This document shows positions 1 to 5,700 of a stretch of 7,810 bases of DNA, one piece after another. Under the pieces are notes generated by a model. The model was not told the origin of the DNA. It searched no databases and was given only the letters and a program-made list of their open reading frames with translations. Position numbers and translations under genes: made by a program. Origin of the DNA: Deltaproteobacteria bacterium (GTDB taxonomy: Bacteria; Desulfobacterota; Desulfuromonadia; Geobacterales; Pseudopelobacteraceae); NCBI GenBank assembly GCA_016219145.1, contig JACRCG010000199.1, positions 1 to 7,810 of the forward strand. Direction: 5' to 3'. Numbering within the stretch: position 1 is the stretch's first letter; each line of letters opens with the position of its first letter.

Positions 1-403
1 CGGTCGGATCAATCAGGAACAGGCCGCGCAGCGCTACGGAGCCGCCAAAGAGAATGCCGTATGACTTGGCGATCTCCTTGTTAAGATCCTGAACCAGCGG
101 GTACCGGATCTGGCCGATCCCGCCGTTTTCTATGGCAGTGTTCTTCCAGGCCAGGTGTGTGAATTTGGAGTCCACGGAGACCCCCACGACTTCGCAGTTT
201 CTGGTTTTGAATTCATCTACTTTACGGTCGAAAGCCAGAATTTCAGAGGGGCAGACAAACGTAAAGTCAAGCGGATAGAAAAAGAGCAGTACGTATTTGC
301 CCTTCAGGCTTGAGAGGGTAATGCTGCCGAAAGAATTGTCCGGCATGACCGCTTCGGCAGTAAAATCAGGGGCTTGCTGGGTTACAAGTGTAGTAAGACA
401 CAT
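1..403 (-). CDS. 2-Cys peroxiredoxin (AhpC/Prx1 type), C-terminus beyond the left edge
   Basis: The first 134 codons of a thiol peroxidase that reduces H2O2 and organic hydroperoxides in the cytoplasm. The product starts MCLTTLVTQQAPDF and contains the hallmark block FYPLDFTFVCPSEI, which places the peroxidatic cysteine at Cys51. The P, T and C of this active-site motif are all present. Further on, NGGIG and LRGLFLIDP fit typical 2-Cys peroxiredoxins. The frame is open to base 1, so the resolving cysteine near the C-terminus cannot be checked. The ATG at 401-403 is preceded by AAGGAG with 8 nt spacing. The gene has its own sigma-70-like promoter (446-473) and lies 104 nt downstream of a Rieske gene on the same strand. 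The family call is firm. Whether it is AhpC or another 2-Cys subtype cannot be decided from this part. Confidence 0.93.
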   Translation of the reverse strand, partial: MCLTTLVTQQAPDFTAEAVMPDNSFGSITLSSLKGKYVLLFFYPLDFTFVCPSEILAFDRKVDEFKTRNCEVVGVSVDSKFTHLAWKNTAIENGGIGQIRYPLVQDLNKEIAKSYGILFGGSVALRGLFLIDPT

Positions 404-445
404 GGCTGTTTCTCCTTTATAAAAAAAATAACTAAGTGTCCGAAC

Positions 446-473
446 TTTATACAACCAAACCAGCCTCTGTCAA
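446..473 (-). promoter_or_regulatory. Sigma-70-like promoter of the peroxiredoxin gene
   Basis: Read on the minus strand, a perfect -35 TTGACA (468-473) is followed by a 16-nt spacer and TATAAA (446-451), one base from the -10 consensus. Transcription would start near 439, giving a leader of about 36 nt before the ATG at 403. The site lies in the 104-nt gap after the Rieske gene, so the peroxiredoxin can be expressed independently. No obvious OxyR or PerR operator was recognised. Confidence 0.72.
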
Positions 474-507
474 TAGGATAAAAATACTCTTTTAGTCTTT
501 TATTGTT

Positions 508-807
508 TTATGAGCAATCTACCAGGATGTCGTCGCCGCTCAGTTGTACCGGAAAAGTCTTCAACTCCAGTTCAGTGTGTTCGGCGCAGCGGCCATCGAC
601 AAGGCTGAAACGATAGCCATGTCGCGGGCAGGAGATAAAGCCCTCCTTGACAATTGCAGCGTTCAGGGGACTACCCTGGTGCGGACATTCATTCTCGACC
701 GCAAATATATTGCCCTTTACGTTCACCAGCAAAACCTCCCTGCCGGCCACAGATACAACTTTTTTTCCGAAGTTGGGCACTTCGTTGATTTTTGCCACTG
801 ATTCCAT
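508..807 (-). CDS. Small Rieske [2Fe-2S] ferredoxin
   Basis: A 99-residue stand-alone Rieske domain protein, probably a soluble electron carrier. The cluster ligands are visible as Cys41-Pro-His43 (ECPHQG) and Cys60-x2-His63 (CPRHGYRF), 16 residues apart, which is the standard C-x-H...C-x2-H layout. No signal peptide or membrane segment is present, and no catalytic domain is attached. It therefore resembles NirD-like or dioxygenase-type small ferredoxins rather than the bc1 Rieske subunit. The ATG at 805-807 is chosen because AAAGGAGG lies 8 nt upstream. A longer frame to 849 would place that ribosome site inside the gene. It sits upstream of the peroxiredoxin on the same strand, but the electron donor and acceptor cannot be told from context. 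Confidence 0.88.
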   Translation of the reverse strand: MESVAKINEVPNFGKKVVSVAGREVLLVNVKGNIFAVENECPHQGSPLNAAIVKEGFISCPRHGYRFSLVDGRCAEHTELELKTFPVQLSGDDILVDCS

Positions 808-931
808 AACACCAGCCTCCTTTACTGAGTTGTAGTACGCGAAAAACAACAGATGTTCATTCTACGTCAAATACAATGCAATGTGTGTATTTTTACCAGC
901 ACGACTTCTGCAATCCAAAGAGATTATATTC

Positions 932-954
932 GGCAGGCCTGCCTATTAATTAAT
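932..954. promoter_or_regulatory. Two abutting palindromes, possible activator site
   Basis: A perfect 12-bp palindrome, GGCAGGCCTGCC (932-943), is followed after one base by a perfect 10-bp palindrome, ATTAATTAAT (945-954). They lie between the divergent Rieske and porin-like genes, about 115-135 bp upstream of the expected sigma-54 start. That is the usual distance for an enhancer-binding-protein site. The sequence is not the NifA motif TGT-N10-ACA and does not match the NtrC consensus. A regulatory role is inference. Confidence 0.35.
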
Positions 955-1009
955 CAGACAGTGATATCTTATCAACGTCCCTGCATTCATACAATACCGA
1001 TAATTCGCC

Positions 1010-1032
1010 ATAACATACTGTAATATTGTTAT
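1010..1032. promoter_or_regulatory. Inverted repeat ATAACA-N11-TGTTAT just upstream of the -24 element
   Basis: Six-base arms ATAACA (1010-1015) and TGTTAT (1027-1032) flank 11 bases and end 10 bp before the -24 element of the sigma-54 promoter. The surrounding DNA is AT-rich. It could be an operator or part of a bent region. AT-rich DNA also gives such short repeats by chance, so support is weak. Confidence 0.22.
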
Positions 1033-1042
1033 ATTTGTCTTA

Positions 1043-1058
1043 TGGCACACTCTATGCT
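1043..1058 (+). promoter_or_regulatory. Sigma-54 (RpoN) -24/-12 promoter
   Basis: TGGCAC (1043-1048), five bases, then ATGCT (1054-1058) matches the RpoN consensus TGGCAC-N5-TTGCA. The invariant GG (1044-1045) and GC (1056-1057) are at the exact 12-bp spacing. Transcription should start near 1068-1070. It points into the porin-like gene and, beyond a terminator, glnK-amtB. RpoN control of glnK-amtB units is well known in proteobacteria and needs an activator such as an NtrC-like protein. None is encoded here. Confidence 0.8.
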
Positions 1059-1068
1059 GAGACGTTTG

Positions 1069-1204
1069 CAGTCGATATGTGAAAACTCCGGCAATGAGAT
1101 TTGTTGTGGCCAACGACAGTAACCAAGCAGAACGTGCAGAGATGAGATCAATGAAGCTTTCATCCAATCACCGTTCAAAATCAACGATGAAAAGGAGAGG
1201 TAAA
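1069..1204 (+). other. Long 5' leader of the porin-like gene
   Basis: About 136 nt separate the predicted sigma-54 start from the ATG. Two modest stem-loops can be drawn: 1101-1106 with 1111-1116 (6 bp with one wobble, 4-nt loop) and 1141-1147 with 1158-1164 (7 bp with one wobble, 10-nt loop). There is no T-run after either, so neither is a classic terminator. The leader also holds a GTG (1079) in frame with the downstream gene, but it lacks a good ribosome site. No known riboswitch was recognised. Confidence 0.35.
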
Positions 1205-1972
1205 ATGAAACTCACAAGAATTCTGACAGCAGCATCGGCAATCGTAGCACTGGCATGCAGCATGGCTTTGGCAACCCCTTCAACCCAGATATGGATCCCT
1301 TCCACAGACGTAAAAGGCTGGAAGGAGGTCAATATCGGAATCGACAACTATGTCCGTTTTTCTGATGCCGCAAATGCCGGGGCTAATACCTTGGACATTG
1401 GCGTTACTGCCGGTGTGCTCCCCTTCGAAAATTTCAAACTTGAAGTTGGCGTCGACTACATGACCGATAACCTGGGCGCCAGCGGAAGCATTTATGGAAA
1501 GCACCCGATTTACTTCAACGCCAAGGCCGGCATACCGGAAGAGGCCTTCGGCCTCAAGTGGATGCCTGCCGTAGCAGCCGGTATGTACAACATAGGTACC
1601 TTTGATCGTGGTGCGACAGGTGGAAATACCATGCAGAACATAGCCTATGGCCTGGTTGCCAAAACTTTCCCGGTTATCGGACGTATCTCGGCTGGTGGTT
1701 ACAACGGCGCTGAAAAACAGTTCGGCAAAAAACTCAATAACGGCATTCTGGCATCCTGGGACCGCAGCATGCCGGAAATTTCAGACAAGCTTTGGTTGGC
1801 CGTGGACTACATGAGTGGCAGGAATTATGACGGCCAGGTCAGTGTCGGCGGTTCGTGGGCTTTCTCCAAGCAGGTTTCACTGCTACTTGGCGTGAACGTT
1901 TACAATCCGGGCCAGTCCACACTTTACGGCGGCAAACCGACCTTCACAACCCAGCTCGACATTAACTTCTAG
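1205..1972 (+). CDS. Secreted beta-barrel-like outer-membrane protein, first gene before glnK-amtB
   Basis: A 255-residue exported protein with no family recognised with certainty. A signal peptide (residues 1-23) has a Lys/Arg start, a hydrophobic core and an ALA cleavage site before TPSTQ. The mature part shows alternating polar/hydrophobic strands rich in Gly, Tyr and aromatic residues, such as FKLEVGVDYMTD, LWLAVDYMSG and VSLLLGVNVY. It ends in ...LDINF with a terminal Phe, the usual beta-barrel assembly signal. An outer-membrane porin is therefore likely. AAAGGAG precedes the ATG by 7 nt. Putative porins of other families are known to precede glnK-amtB in some proteobacteria, so a role in passage of ammonium or nitrogen compounds is an inference from context. 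Cys18 sits in a poor lipobox (ALAC), so a lipoprotein is less likely. Confidence 0.8.
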   Translation: MKLTRILTAASAIVALACSMALATPSTQIWIPSTDVKGWKEVNIGIDNYVRFSDAANAGANTLDIGVTAGVLPFENFKLEVGVDYMTDNLGASGSIYGKHPIYFNAKAGIPEEAFGLKWMPAVAAGMYNIGTFDRGATGGNTMQNIAYGLVAKTFPVIGRISAGGYNGAEKQFGKKLNNGILASWDRSMPEISDKLWLAVDYMSGRNYDGQVSVGGSWAFSKQVSLLLGVNVYNPGQSTLYGGKPTFTTQLDINF

Positions 1973-1989
1973 CTGTCCCTCCTTCAATC

Positions 1990-2027
1990 CGGGGGCGGCG
2001 TGGGGTGCCACCCACCCCCGACTTTTT
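1990..2027 (+). terminator. Intrinsic terminator or attenuator between porin-like gene and glnK
   Basis: A GC-rich hairpin starts 17 nt after the porin-like stop. CGGGG (1990-1994) pairs with CCCCG (2016-2020), and GTGGG (2000-2004) pairs with CCCAC (2011-2015) around the loop GTGCCA, leaving a small 5' bulge (1995-1999). It is followed by AC and five T (2023-2027). No sigma-54 or good sigma-70 promoter was found between it and glnK. It probably lowers read-through into glnK-amtB relative to the porin-like gene, or is a point of antitermination control. Confidence 0.72.
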
Positions 2028-2069
2028 AAAGGAGCCTGATTCATACACGCAAACAGGGAGGTAAACGCA

Positions 2070-2408
2070 ATGAAACTCATCGAAGCGATAATCAAACCTT
2101 TTAAGCTGGACGAAGTAAAGGATGCCCTGAACGAAATCGGCATTGAGGGGATCACCGTCAGCGAAGTCAAAGGATTCGGACGCCAGAAAGGGCACACCGA
2201 ACTGTACCGGGGTGCGGAATATGTCGTGGACTTCATACCAAAAATCAAAATGGAAATCGCCGTTGCCGACGATCTGGTAAACAAGGTTGTCGAAACAATT
2301 CAAAACACGGCCAAGACCGGCAGAATCGGGGACGGCAAGATATTCATAATATCACTCGAAGATGCCGTCAGAATCAGAACCGGCGAAAAAGGCTCCGACG
2401 CGATCTGA
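2070..2408 (+). CDS. glnK: P-II nitrogen regulatory protein GlnK
   Basis: A 112-residue P-II signal protein, full length for the family. It forms trimers that bind ATP/ADP and 2-oxoglutarate and report nitrogen status. The T-loop KGFGRQKGHTELYRGAEY carries the conserved Tyr51, the uridylylation site where GlnD is present. The B-loop is TGRIGDGKIF near residues 83-92, and the C-terminal R-x-R-TGE-K-G-x-DAI signature is intact. GGGAGG lies 8 nt before the ATG. It is 31 nt upstream of amtB, the classic glnK-amtB pairing in which the T-loop plugs the ammonium channel when nitrogen is plentiful. That linkage supports GlnK over GlnB. In diazotrophs, P-II proteins also control DraT/DraG, and draT is nearby on the other strand. 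Expression probably comes from the sigma-54 promoter at 1043 by read-through. Confidence 0.96.
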   Translation: MKLIEAIIKPFKLDEVKDALNEIGIEGITVSEVKGFGRQKGHTELYRGAEYVVDFIPKIKMEIAVADDLVNKVVETIQNTAKTGRIGDGKIFIISLEDAVRIRTGEKGSDAI

Positions 2409-2439
2409 CAAGGACGCGATAACGATCAGGAGGAATCTC

Positions 2440-3939
2440 ATGAAACTTAAACTTTATCTTTCAGCAATAATGTTGGTAATTCTGGCCGGTTTGATTCCGG
2501 TCGCCGCAATGGCCGAAGAAAAGAAAGATGCAGCTCCGGCTGCCGCAACCGCAGCACCCACAGCAGCTCCGGTCGCTGCAGCAACCGCAGTTCCTGCAGC
2601 TCCGACTGCTGCCGTGCCGGCCGACGCGGCCAAACCGGCTGATCCTCCGGATGTCAAGCCTGTGCTTAATACCGGCGACACCGCCTGGATGCTTGTTTCA
2701 TCGGCGCTGGTACTGCTGATGATCCCCGGTCTGGCGCTATTTTACGGCGGTATGGTCCGTCAGAAGAACGTACTCTCCACCATGATGCACTCTTTCGTCG
2801 CCATGGGGATCGTGGGTGTACAGTGGGCTGTGATCGGCTACTCACTCTCCTTCGGGCCTGATTTGGCCAAGATGGGACTGATCGGCGACCTCAGCAAGTT
2901 TATGCTTAACGGCCTGATCATCATGAAAGATGCAACAACCGGCACCGTCGAATGGGCTCTGTTTCAGAACTTCACCAAAGAGCCGGGCGCAATCCCGGAA
3001 CTGGTCTTCGCCATGTACCAGGCCATGTTCGCCATCATCACTGTTGCACTTATTTCAGGCGCAATGGCGGAACGCGTCAAGTTCTCGGCCTACTGTCTGT
3101 TTGTCCTGCTCTGGACCACCCTGGTCTATGATCCGCTGGCACACTGGGTCTGGATGACTGATGGCTGGCTCTTTAAAAAGGGTGCGCTGGATTTCGCCGG
3201 CGGCACAGTCGTTCATCTCTCCTCCGGTATTTCGGCCCTGGCCTTTCTGATGTTCCTCGGCAAGCGGCACGGTTACCCGACCGAGCGCATGGCCCCGCAC
3301 AATCTGCCGCTGACCCTGCTGGGCGTCGGCCTGCTCTGGTTCGGCTGGTTCGGTTTCAACGCCGGCTCGGCCATAGTCGGAGTCAACACCTCTGATGCAG
3401 CCGGCGGATTGGCCGGTCTGGCCTTTGCCACCACTACCATCGCCCCGGCCGCAGCCGGACTTTCATGGATGTTTGCAGAATGGATCCATTCCGGCAAGCC
3501 CAGTGCTCTTGGCTTTGGATCGGGTGTTGTAGCCGGTCTGGTTGTCATCACTCCGGCGGCCGGTTTCGTACAGCCGGGCGCGGCCCTGCTGATGGGCATT
3601 ATGGCCGGCCTGGTCTGCTACGGCGGCATCCTGCTGAAAGCAAAATTAAAGTATGACGACTCGCTGGATGCCTTCGGCGTACACGGGCTCGGCGGTACCT
3701 TTGGAGCAATCATGACCGGTGTATTTGCAACTGTAGGCGCCACCGGCCTTCTGTCCGGCAACTTCAAACAGCTCATGACTCAGTTGATTGCTGTAGTTGC
3801 TGCCGGTGGCTACGCTTTTATTGTGACAGTAGTGATAGCCTTTGTTCTTGAAAAGACAATCGGCCTGCGGGTAGAGAAGGAAGATGAAATCATGGGTCTG
3901 GATCAGACACAGCATTCAGAATCCGGTTACAACATGTAG
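2440..3939 (+). CDS. amtB: Ammonium transporter AmtB with Ala/Pro-rich N-terminal extension
   Basis: A 499-residue Amt/Rh family channel for ammonium in the inner membrane. Residues 1-25 look like a cleavable signal peptide (VAAMA before EEKKD). An Ala/Pro/Thr-rich stretch follows (about 26-75), then the 11-helix core. Family landmarks include NTGDTAW, FYGGMVRQKN, the block AMAERVKFSAY...PLAHWVW, and GALDFAGGTVVHLSSG with the conserved Asp and first pore His. The second pore His is in DAFGVHGLGGTFGAI, and the tail ends GLDQTQHSESGY. Start choice: AGGAGG (2428-2433) lies 6 nt before this ATG and the signal peptide begins here. A frame extension to 2362 overlaps glnK and was discarded. GlnK is the expected regulator at the inner face. 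The N-terminal extension is longer than in E. coli AmtB. Confidence 0.96.
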   Translation: MKLKLYLSAIMLVILAGLIPVAAMAEEKKDAAPAAATAAPTAAPVAAATAVPAAPTAAVPADAAKPADPPDVKPVLNTGDTAWMLVSSALVLLMIPGLALFYGGMVRQKNVLSTMMHSFVAMGIVGVQWAVIGYSLSFGPDLAKMGLIGDLSKFMLNGLIIMKDATTGTVEWALFQNFTKEPGAIPELVFAMYQAMFAIITVALISGAMAERVKFSAYCLFVLLWTTLVYDPLAHWVWMTDGWLFKKGALDFAGGTVVHLSSGISALAFLMFLGKRHGYPTERMAPHNLPLTLLGVGLLWFGWFGFNAGSAIVGVNTSDAAGGLAGLAFATTTIAPAAAGLSWMFAEWIHSGKPSALGFGSGVVAGLVVITPAAGFVQPGAALLMGIMAGLVCYGGILLKAKLKYDDSLDAFGVHGLGGTFGAIMTGVFATVGATGLLSGNFKQLMTQLIAVVAAGGYAFIVTVVIAFVLEKTIGLRVEKEDEIMGLDQTQHSESGYNM

Positions 3940-3964
3940 TCTCGCAGAACTGTCCTCACACATT

Positions 3965-3994
3965 GAGAAGCCGTCCGATCTCGGGCGGCTTCTC
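3965..3994 (+). other. Strong hairpin between amtB and the histidine kinase gene
   Basis: GAGAAGCCG (3965-3973) pairs perfectly with CGGCTTCTC (3986-3994). The stem continues inward through a T-G wobble and CCG/CGG, giving 13 bp around the loop ATCT. It begins 25 nt after the amtB stop and ends 18 nt before the kinase ATG. The following bases (TCTCGTT) are pyrimidine-rich but not a true T-run. It may be a partial terminator or an mRNA-stabilising 3' end that separates kinase from transporter expression. Confidence 0.6.
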
Positions 3995-4012
3995 TCTCGT
4001 TCGGAGCATTTT

Positions 4013-4753
4013 ATGAAAGATTCGGCCGCCAGACATAGCAAAGATGCTGCCATCACCGCCGATCAACTGCGACAGTTGGCCTATAACGAGAAAATGGCCG
4101 AACTGGGTAAAATCTCCGCCGGTGTCGTGCATGAACTGAATGCTCCGCTCTCCGTCATAATTTCGGCCACGCAGATGATCATGCGCGAGGAAGGGGTTCC
4201 GGAAGCCGTTCTGGAAATGCTTGAGCGCATCAGCTCAGAAGCGCAACGCCTGTCATACCTGACAAAAGGCCTGCTGAATTTCAGCAGCCACGATGATACC
4301 ATCGGCGAAGTGGATGTTAATCTCACCGTTGCATTCGTTCTTGATTTCCTGAATTTTGAAGCGGCGCGGCGCGGGGTTACCGTCCTCCGGCAGCTGGATT
4401 ACACTCTCCCGGTTATCAGGCTGGACGCCAACCTGCTCAAACAGATCCTGCTGAACATCATCATGAACGCGCTGCAGGCCATGGAGAATGGCGGCGGCAA
4501 GCTGCTGGTCGAAACGATATTCAGCGGAACAGATGACGTAAGCATCATCGTAACGGACAATGGCTCCGGGATCCCGGCCGCATCAATTGACCGGATTTTT
4601 GATCGTTATTTCACGACAAAGAAACCGGGAGAAGGGACTGGATTGGGGCTGTTCGTGACAAAAAAACTGGTTGAAAGCATGGCTGGAAAAATCAAGGTAA
4701 CCAGCAGAAACGGCGGGGGCACGACCTTTACGATCACACTGCCTCTACAGTAG
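4013..4753 (+). CDS. Short sensor-less histidine kinase (NtrB-like catalytic core)
   Basis: A 246-residue soluble histidine kinase made of little more than the transmitter module. After about 25 N-terminal residues comes the HisKA helix with H-box GVVHELNAPLSVI (phospho-acceptor His40). The HATPase follows: N-box KQILLNIIMNALQAM (Asn148 and Asn152), G1 box DNGSG (182-186), F-box IFDRYFTTK and G2 box GEGTGLGL (206-213). No membrane segment, PAS or GAF domain is visible, so its signal must come from a partner. The ATG at 4013 is chosen because GGAG lies 6 nt upstream. The frame also stays open back to 3884 inside amtB, but in a different phase from amtB. Its place directly after amtB suggests a nitrogen-sensing role. 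Geobacter uses two-component systems for nif control, but whether this is one of those proteins cannot be settled here. No response regulator is adjacent. Confidence 0.9.
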   Translation: MKDSAARHSKDAAITADQLRQLAYNEKMAELGKISAGVVHELNAPLSVIISATQMIMREEGVPEAVLEMLERISSEAQRLSYLTKGLLNFSSHDDTIGEVDVNLTVAFVLDFLNFEAARRGVTVLRQLDYTLPVIRLDANLLKQILLNIIMNALQAMENGGGKLLVETIFSGTDDVSIIVTDNGSGIPAASIDRIFDRYFTTKKPGEGTGLGLFVTKKLVESMAGKIKVTSRNGGGTTFTITLPLQ

Positions 4754-4796
4754 CAGATTTTATCTTCACGTTTGTTTCTCTTTCAGACATCCAATA

Positions 4797-5594
4797 TCAC
4801 CCCACCGTACACATCACCCGCCGGACCCGGTATTCCCCGCCGATCACCAGATATTCCCCTTCACCCTTCATGATGCTGCCGGGCAACAGATCATTGTAGA
4901 AGACTATTTTGCAGAGCGGCACCTGAACCTCCCAGACCGTTGAACCGAATTCCCAGGCTCGTTCCTCATCAGAGGTGAATGACACCAGATTATTAAGCCG
5001 GACGATCTGGCTGCGCCTGTCGATCTGTTCGATGACATCATGTTCACTGGCATCGTAGGTGCCGCGATAGAGTGGAATTATCAGAGACGGTGGATACTTG
5101 AGGGCAAGCTCAAACTGGCTGTATTCGTAGAGGATATCAAGCTGCGATTGGATCGCGTTGGTACGGGCGCTACCTTTCATGACATCCACAGAGTATTCGA
5201 AATAGGCCTGGCTGTGTATGCCCTTGATGCGGACGCGATGATAGGTGGGGATGATGCCCATGCGGCTTTCCACCCAGCGCTTGAGGACGGCTCCCTCGAC
5301 CGAGTTGGAATCCATCATCCAGCCCCGCAGAAAACGGAGATAGCTGTTTTTGATGCTTTTCCGGGCCGTGTCGGTCTGATCCTGCCAATGATGAAGCTGG
5401 AACTTTACCGACATATAGTCATTGAATACCTCGGCACGCTCTTTCTGGGAGGCAATAGCAGCCAACCTTTCGAACAGGAAGCGATTACCCTCTTTAACTC
5501 CCTGTATTTCAAGTTGCTGTGGATTGTCGTTGAAGTGACGCGAGGCGATGACCCAGGGCGGCAGGTTGCAGTTGTTGAAGGAACCGTTGTGCAT
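4797..5594 (-). CDS. draT: NAD+--dinitrogen-reductase ADP-ribosyltransferase DraT
   Basis: A 265-residue enzyme that transfers ADP-ribose from NAD+ to an arginine of the nitrogenase Fe protein (NifH), inactivating it when ammonium rises or energy falls. Recognised from family blocks: LPPWVIASRHFNDNPQ near the N-terminus, SYLRFLRGWMMDSNSVEGAV, LKRWVESRMGIIPTYHR and the C-terminal GEGEYLVIGGEYRVRRV. A plausible R-S-E active-site set of ADP-ribosyltransferases is visible: Arg177 (LYRGTYD), SFTS at 205-208 and E-x-E at 245-247. GAGGTG lies 10 nt before the ATG. It is the last gene of the minus-strand nif run and converges on the kinase gene with only 43 nt between them, where no clear terminator was seen. 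The usual partner draG, which removes the group, is absent from the window. Confidence 0.92.
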   Translation of the reverse strand: MHNGSFNNCNLPPWVIASRHFNDNPQQLEIQGVKEGNRFLFERLAAIASQKERAEVFNDYMSVKFQLHHWQDQTDTARKSIKNSYLRFLRGWMMDSNSVEGAVLKRWVESRMGIIPTYHRVRIKGIHSQAYFEYSVDVMKGSARTNAIQSQLDILYEYSQFELALKYPPSLIIPLYRGTYDASEHDVIEQIDRRSQIVRLNNLVSFTSDEERAWEFGSTVWEVQVPLCKIVFYNDLLPGSIMKGEGEYLVIGGEYRVRRVMCTVG

Positions 5595-5623
5595 GAAGAA
5601 TCATCACCTCATTGTGAATGGAT

Positions 5624-5700
5624 GCAGGGGCGATCCTTGTGATCGCCTGCCTTTGCTGTGCGGTGCATAAAACAGGGCGAATACAAGATTCGCCCCTACA
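5624..5700. repeat. Palindromic repeat pair A (BIME-like), between draT and the NifB-C-like gene
   Basis: Two palindromic units face each other. Unit A1 (5624-5650, plus) has stem GGCGATC/GATCGCC around CTTGT. Unit A2 (5674-5700, minus) has a perfect 8-bp stem, GGGCGAAT/ATTCGCCC, and the end GTAGGGGC. Pairs B and C have the same design. The TAG within the A2 end is the stop codon of the gene at 5696-6025. Confidence 0.8.

Noticed and set aside
808..849. Upstream start at 849 for the Rieske protein
   Set aside because: The strong AAAGGAGG for the ATG at 807 would fall inside the longer version.
841..930. Sigma-70 promoter for the Rieske gene (TAGAAT or TATAAT-like -10 on the minus strand)
   Set aside because: No convincing -35 at the right spacing for either candidate.
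850..1040. NifA upstream activator site TGT-N10-ACA
   Set aside because: Every TGT and ACA in this stretch was checked and none pairs at the required spacing.
1079..1204. GTG at 1079 as start of the porin-like protein (42 extra residues)
   Set aside because: It lacks a good ribosome site. The ATG at 1205 has AAAGGAG at 7 nt and begins a normal signal peptide.
1256..1261. Lipobox around Cys18 of the porin-like protein
   Set aside because: ALAC is a weak lipobox, and a standard ALA cleavage site follows; a barrel with terminal Phe fits signal peptidase I better.
2362..2439. N-terminal extension of amtB overlapping glnK
   Set aside because: The AGGAGG at 2428 and the signal peptide support the ATG at 2440.
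4754..4796. Terminator between the convergent kinase and draT genes
   Set aside because: The 43-nt gap is T-rich but shows no stable hairpin.
5040..5642. 200-residue plus-strand frame opposite draT
   Set aside because: Antisense to a well recognised gene, no domain or ribosome site, and it runs into the repeat pair A.
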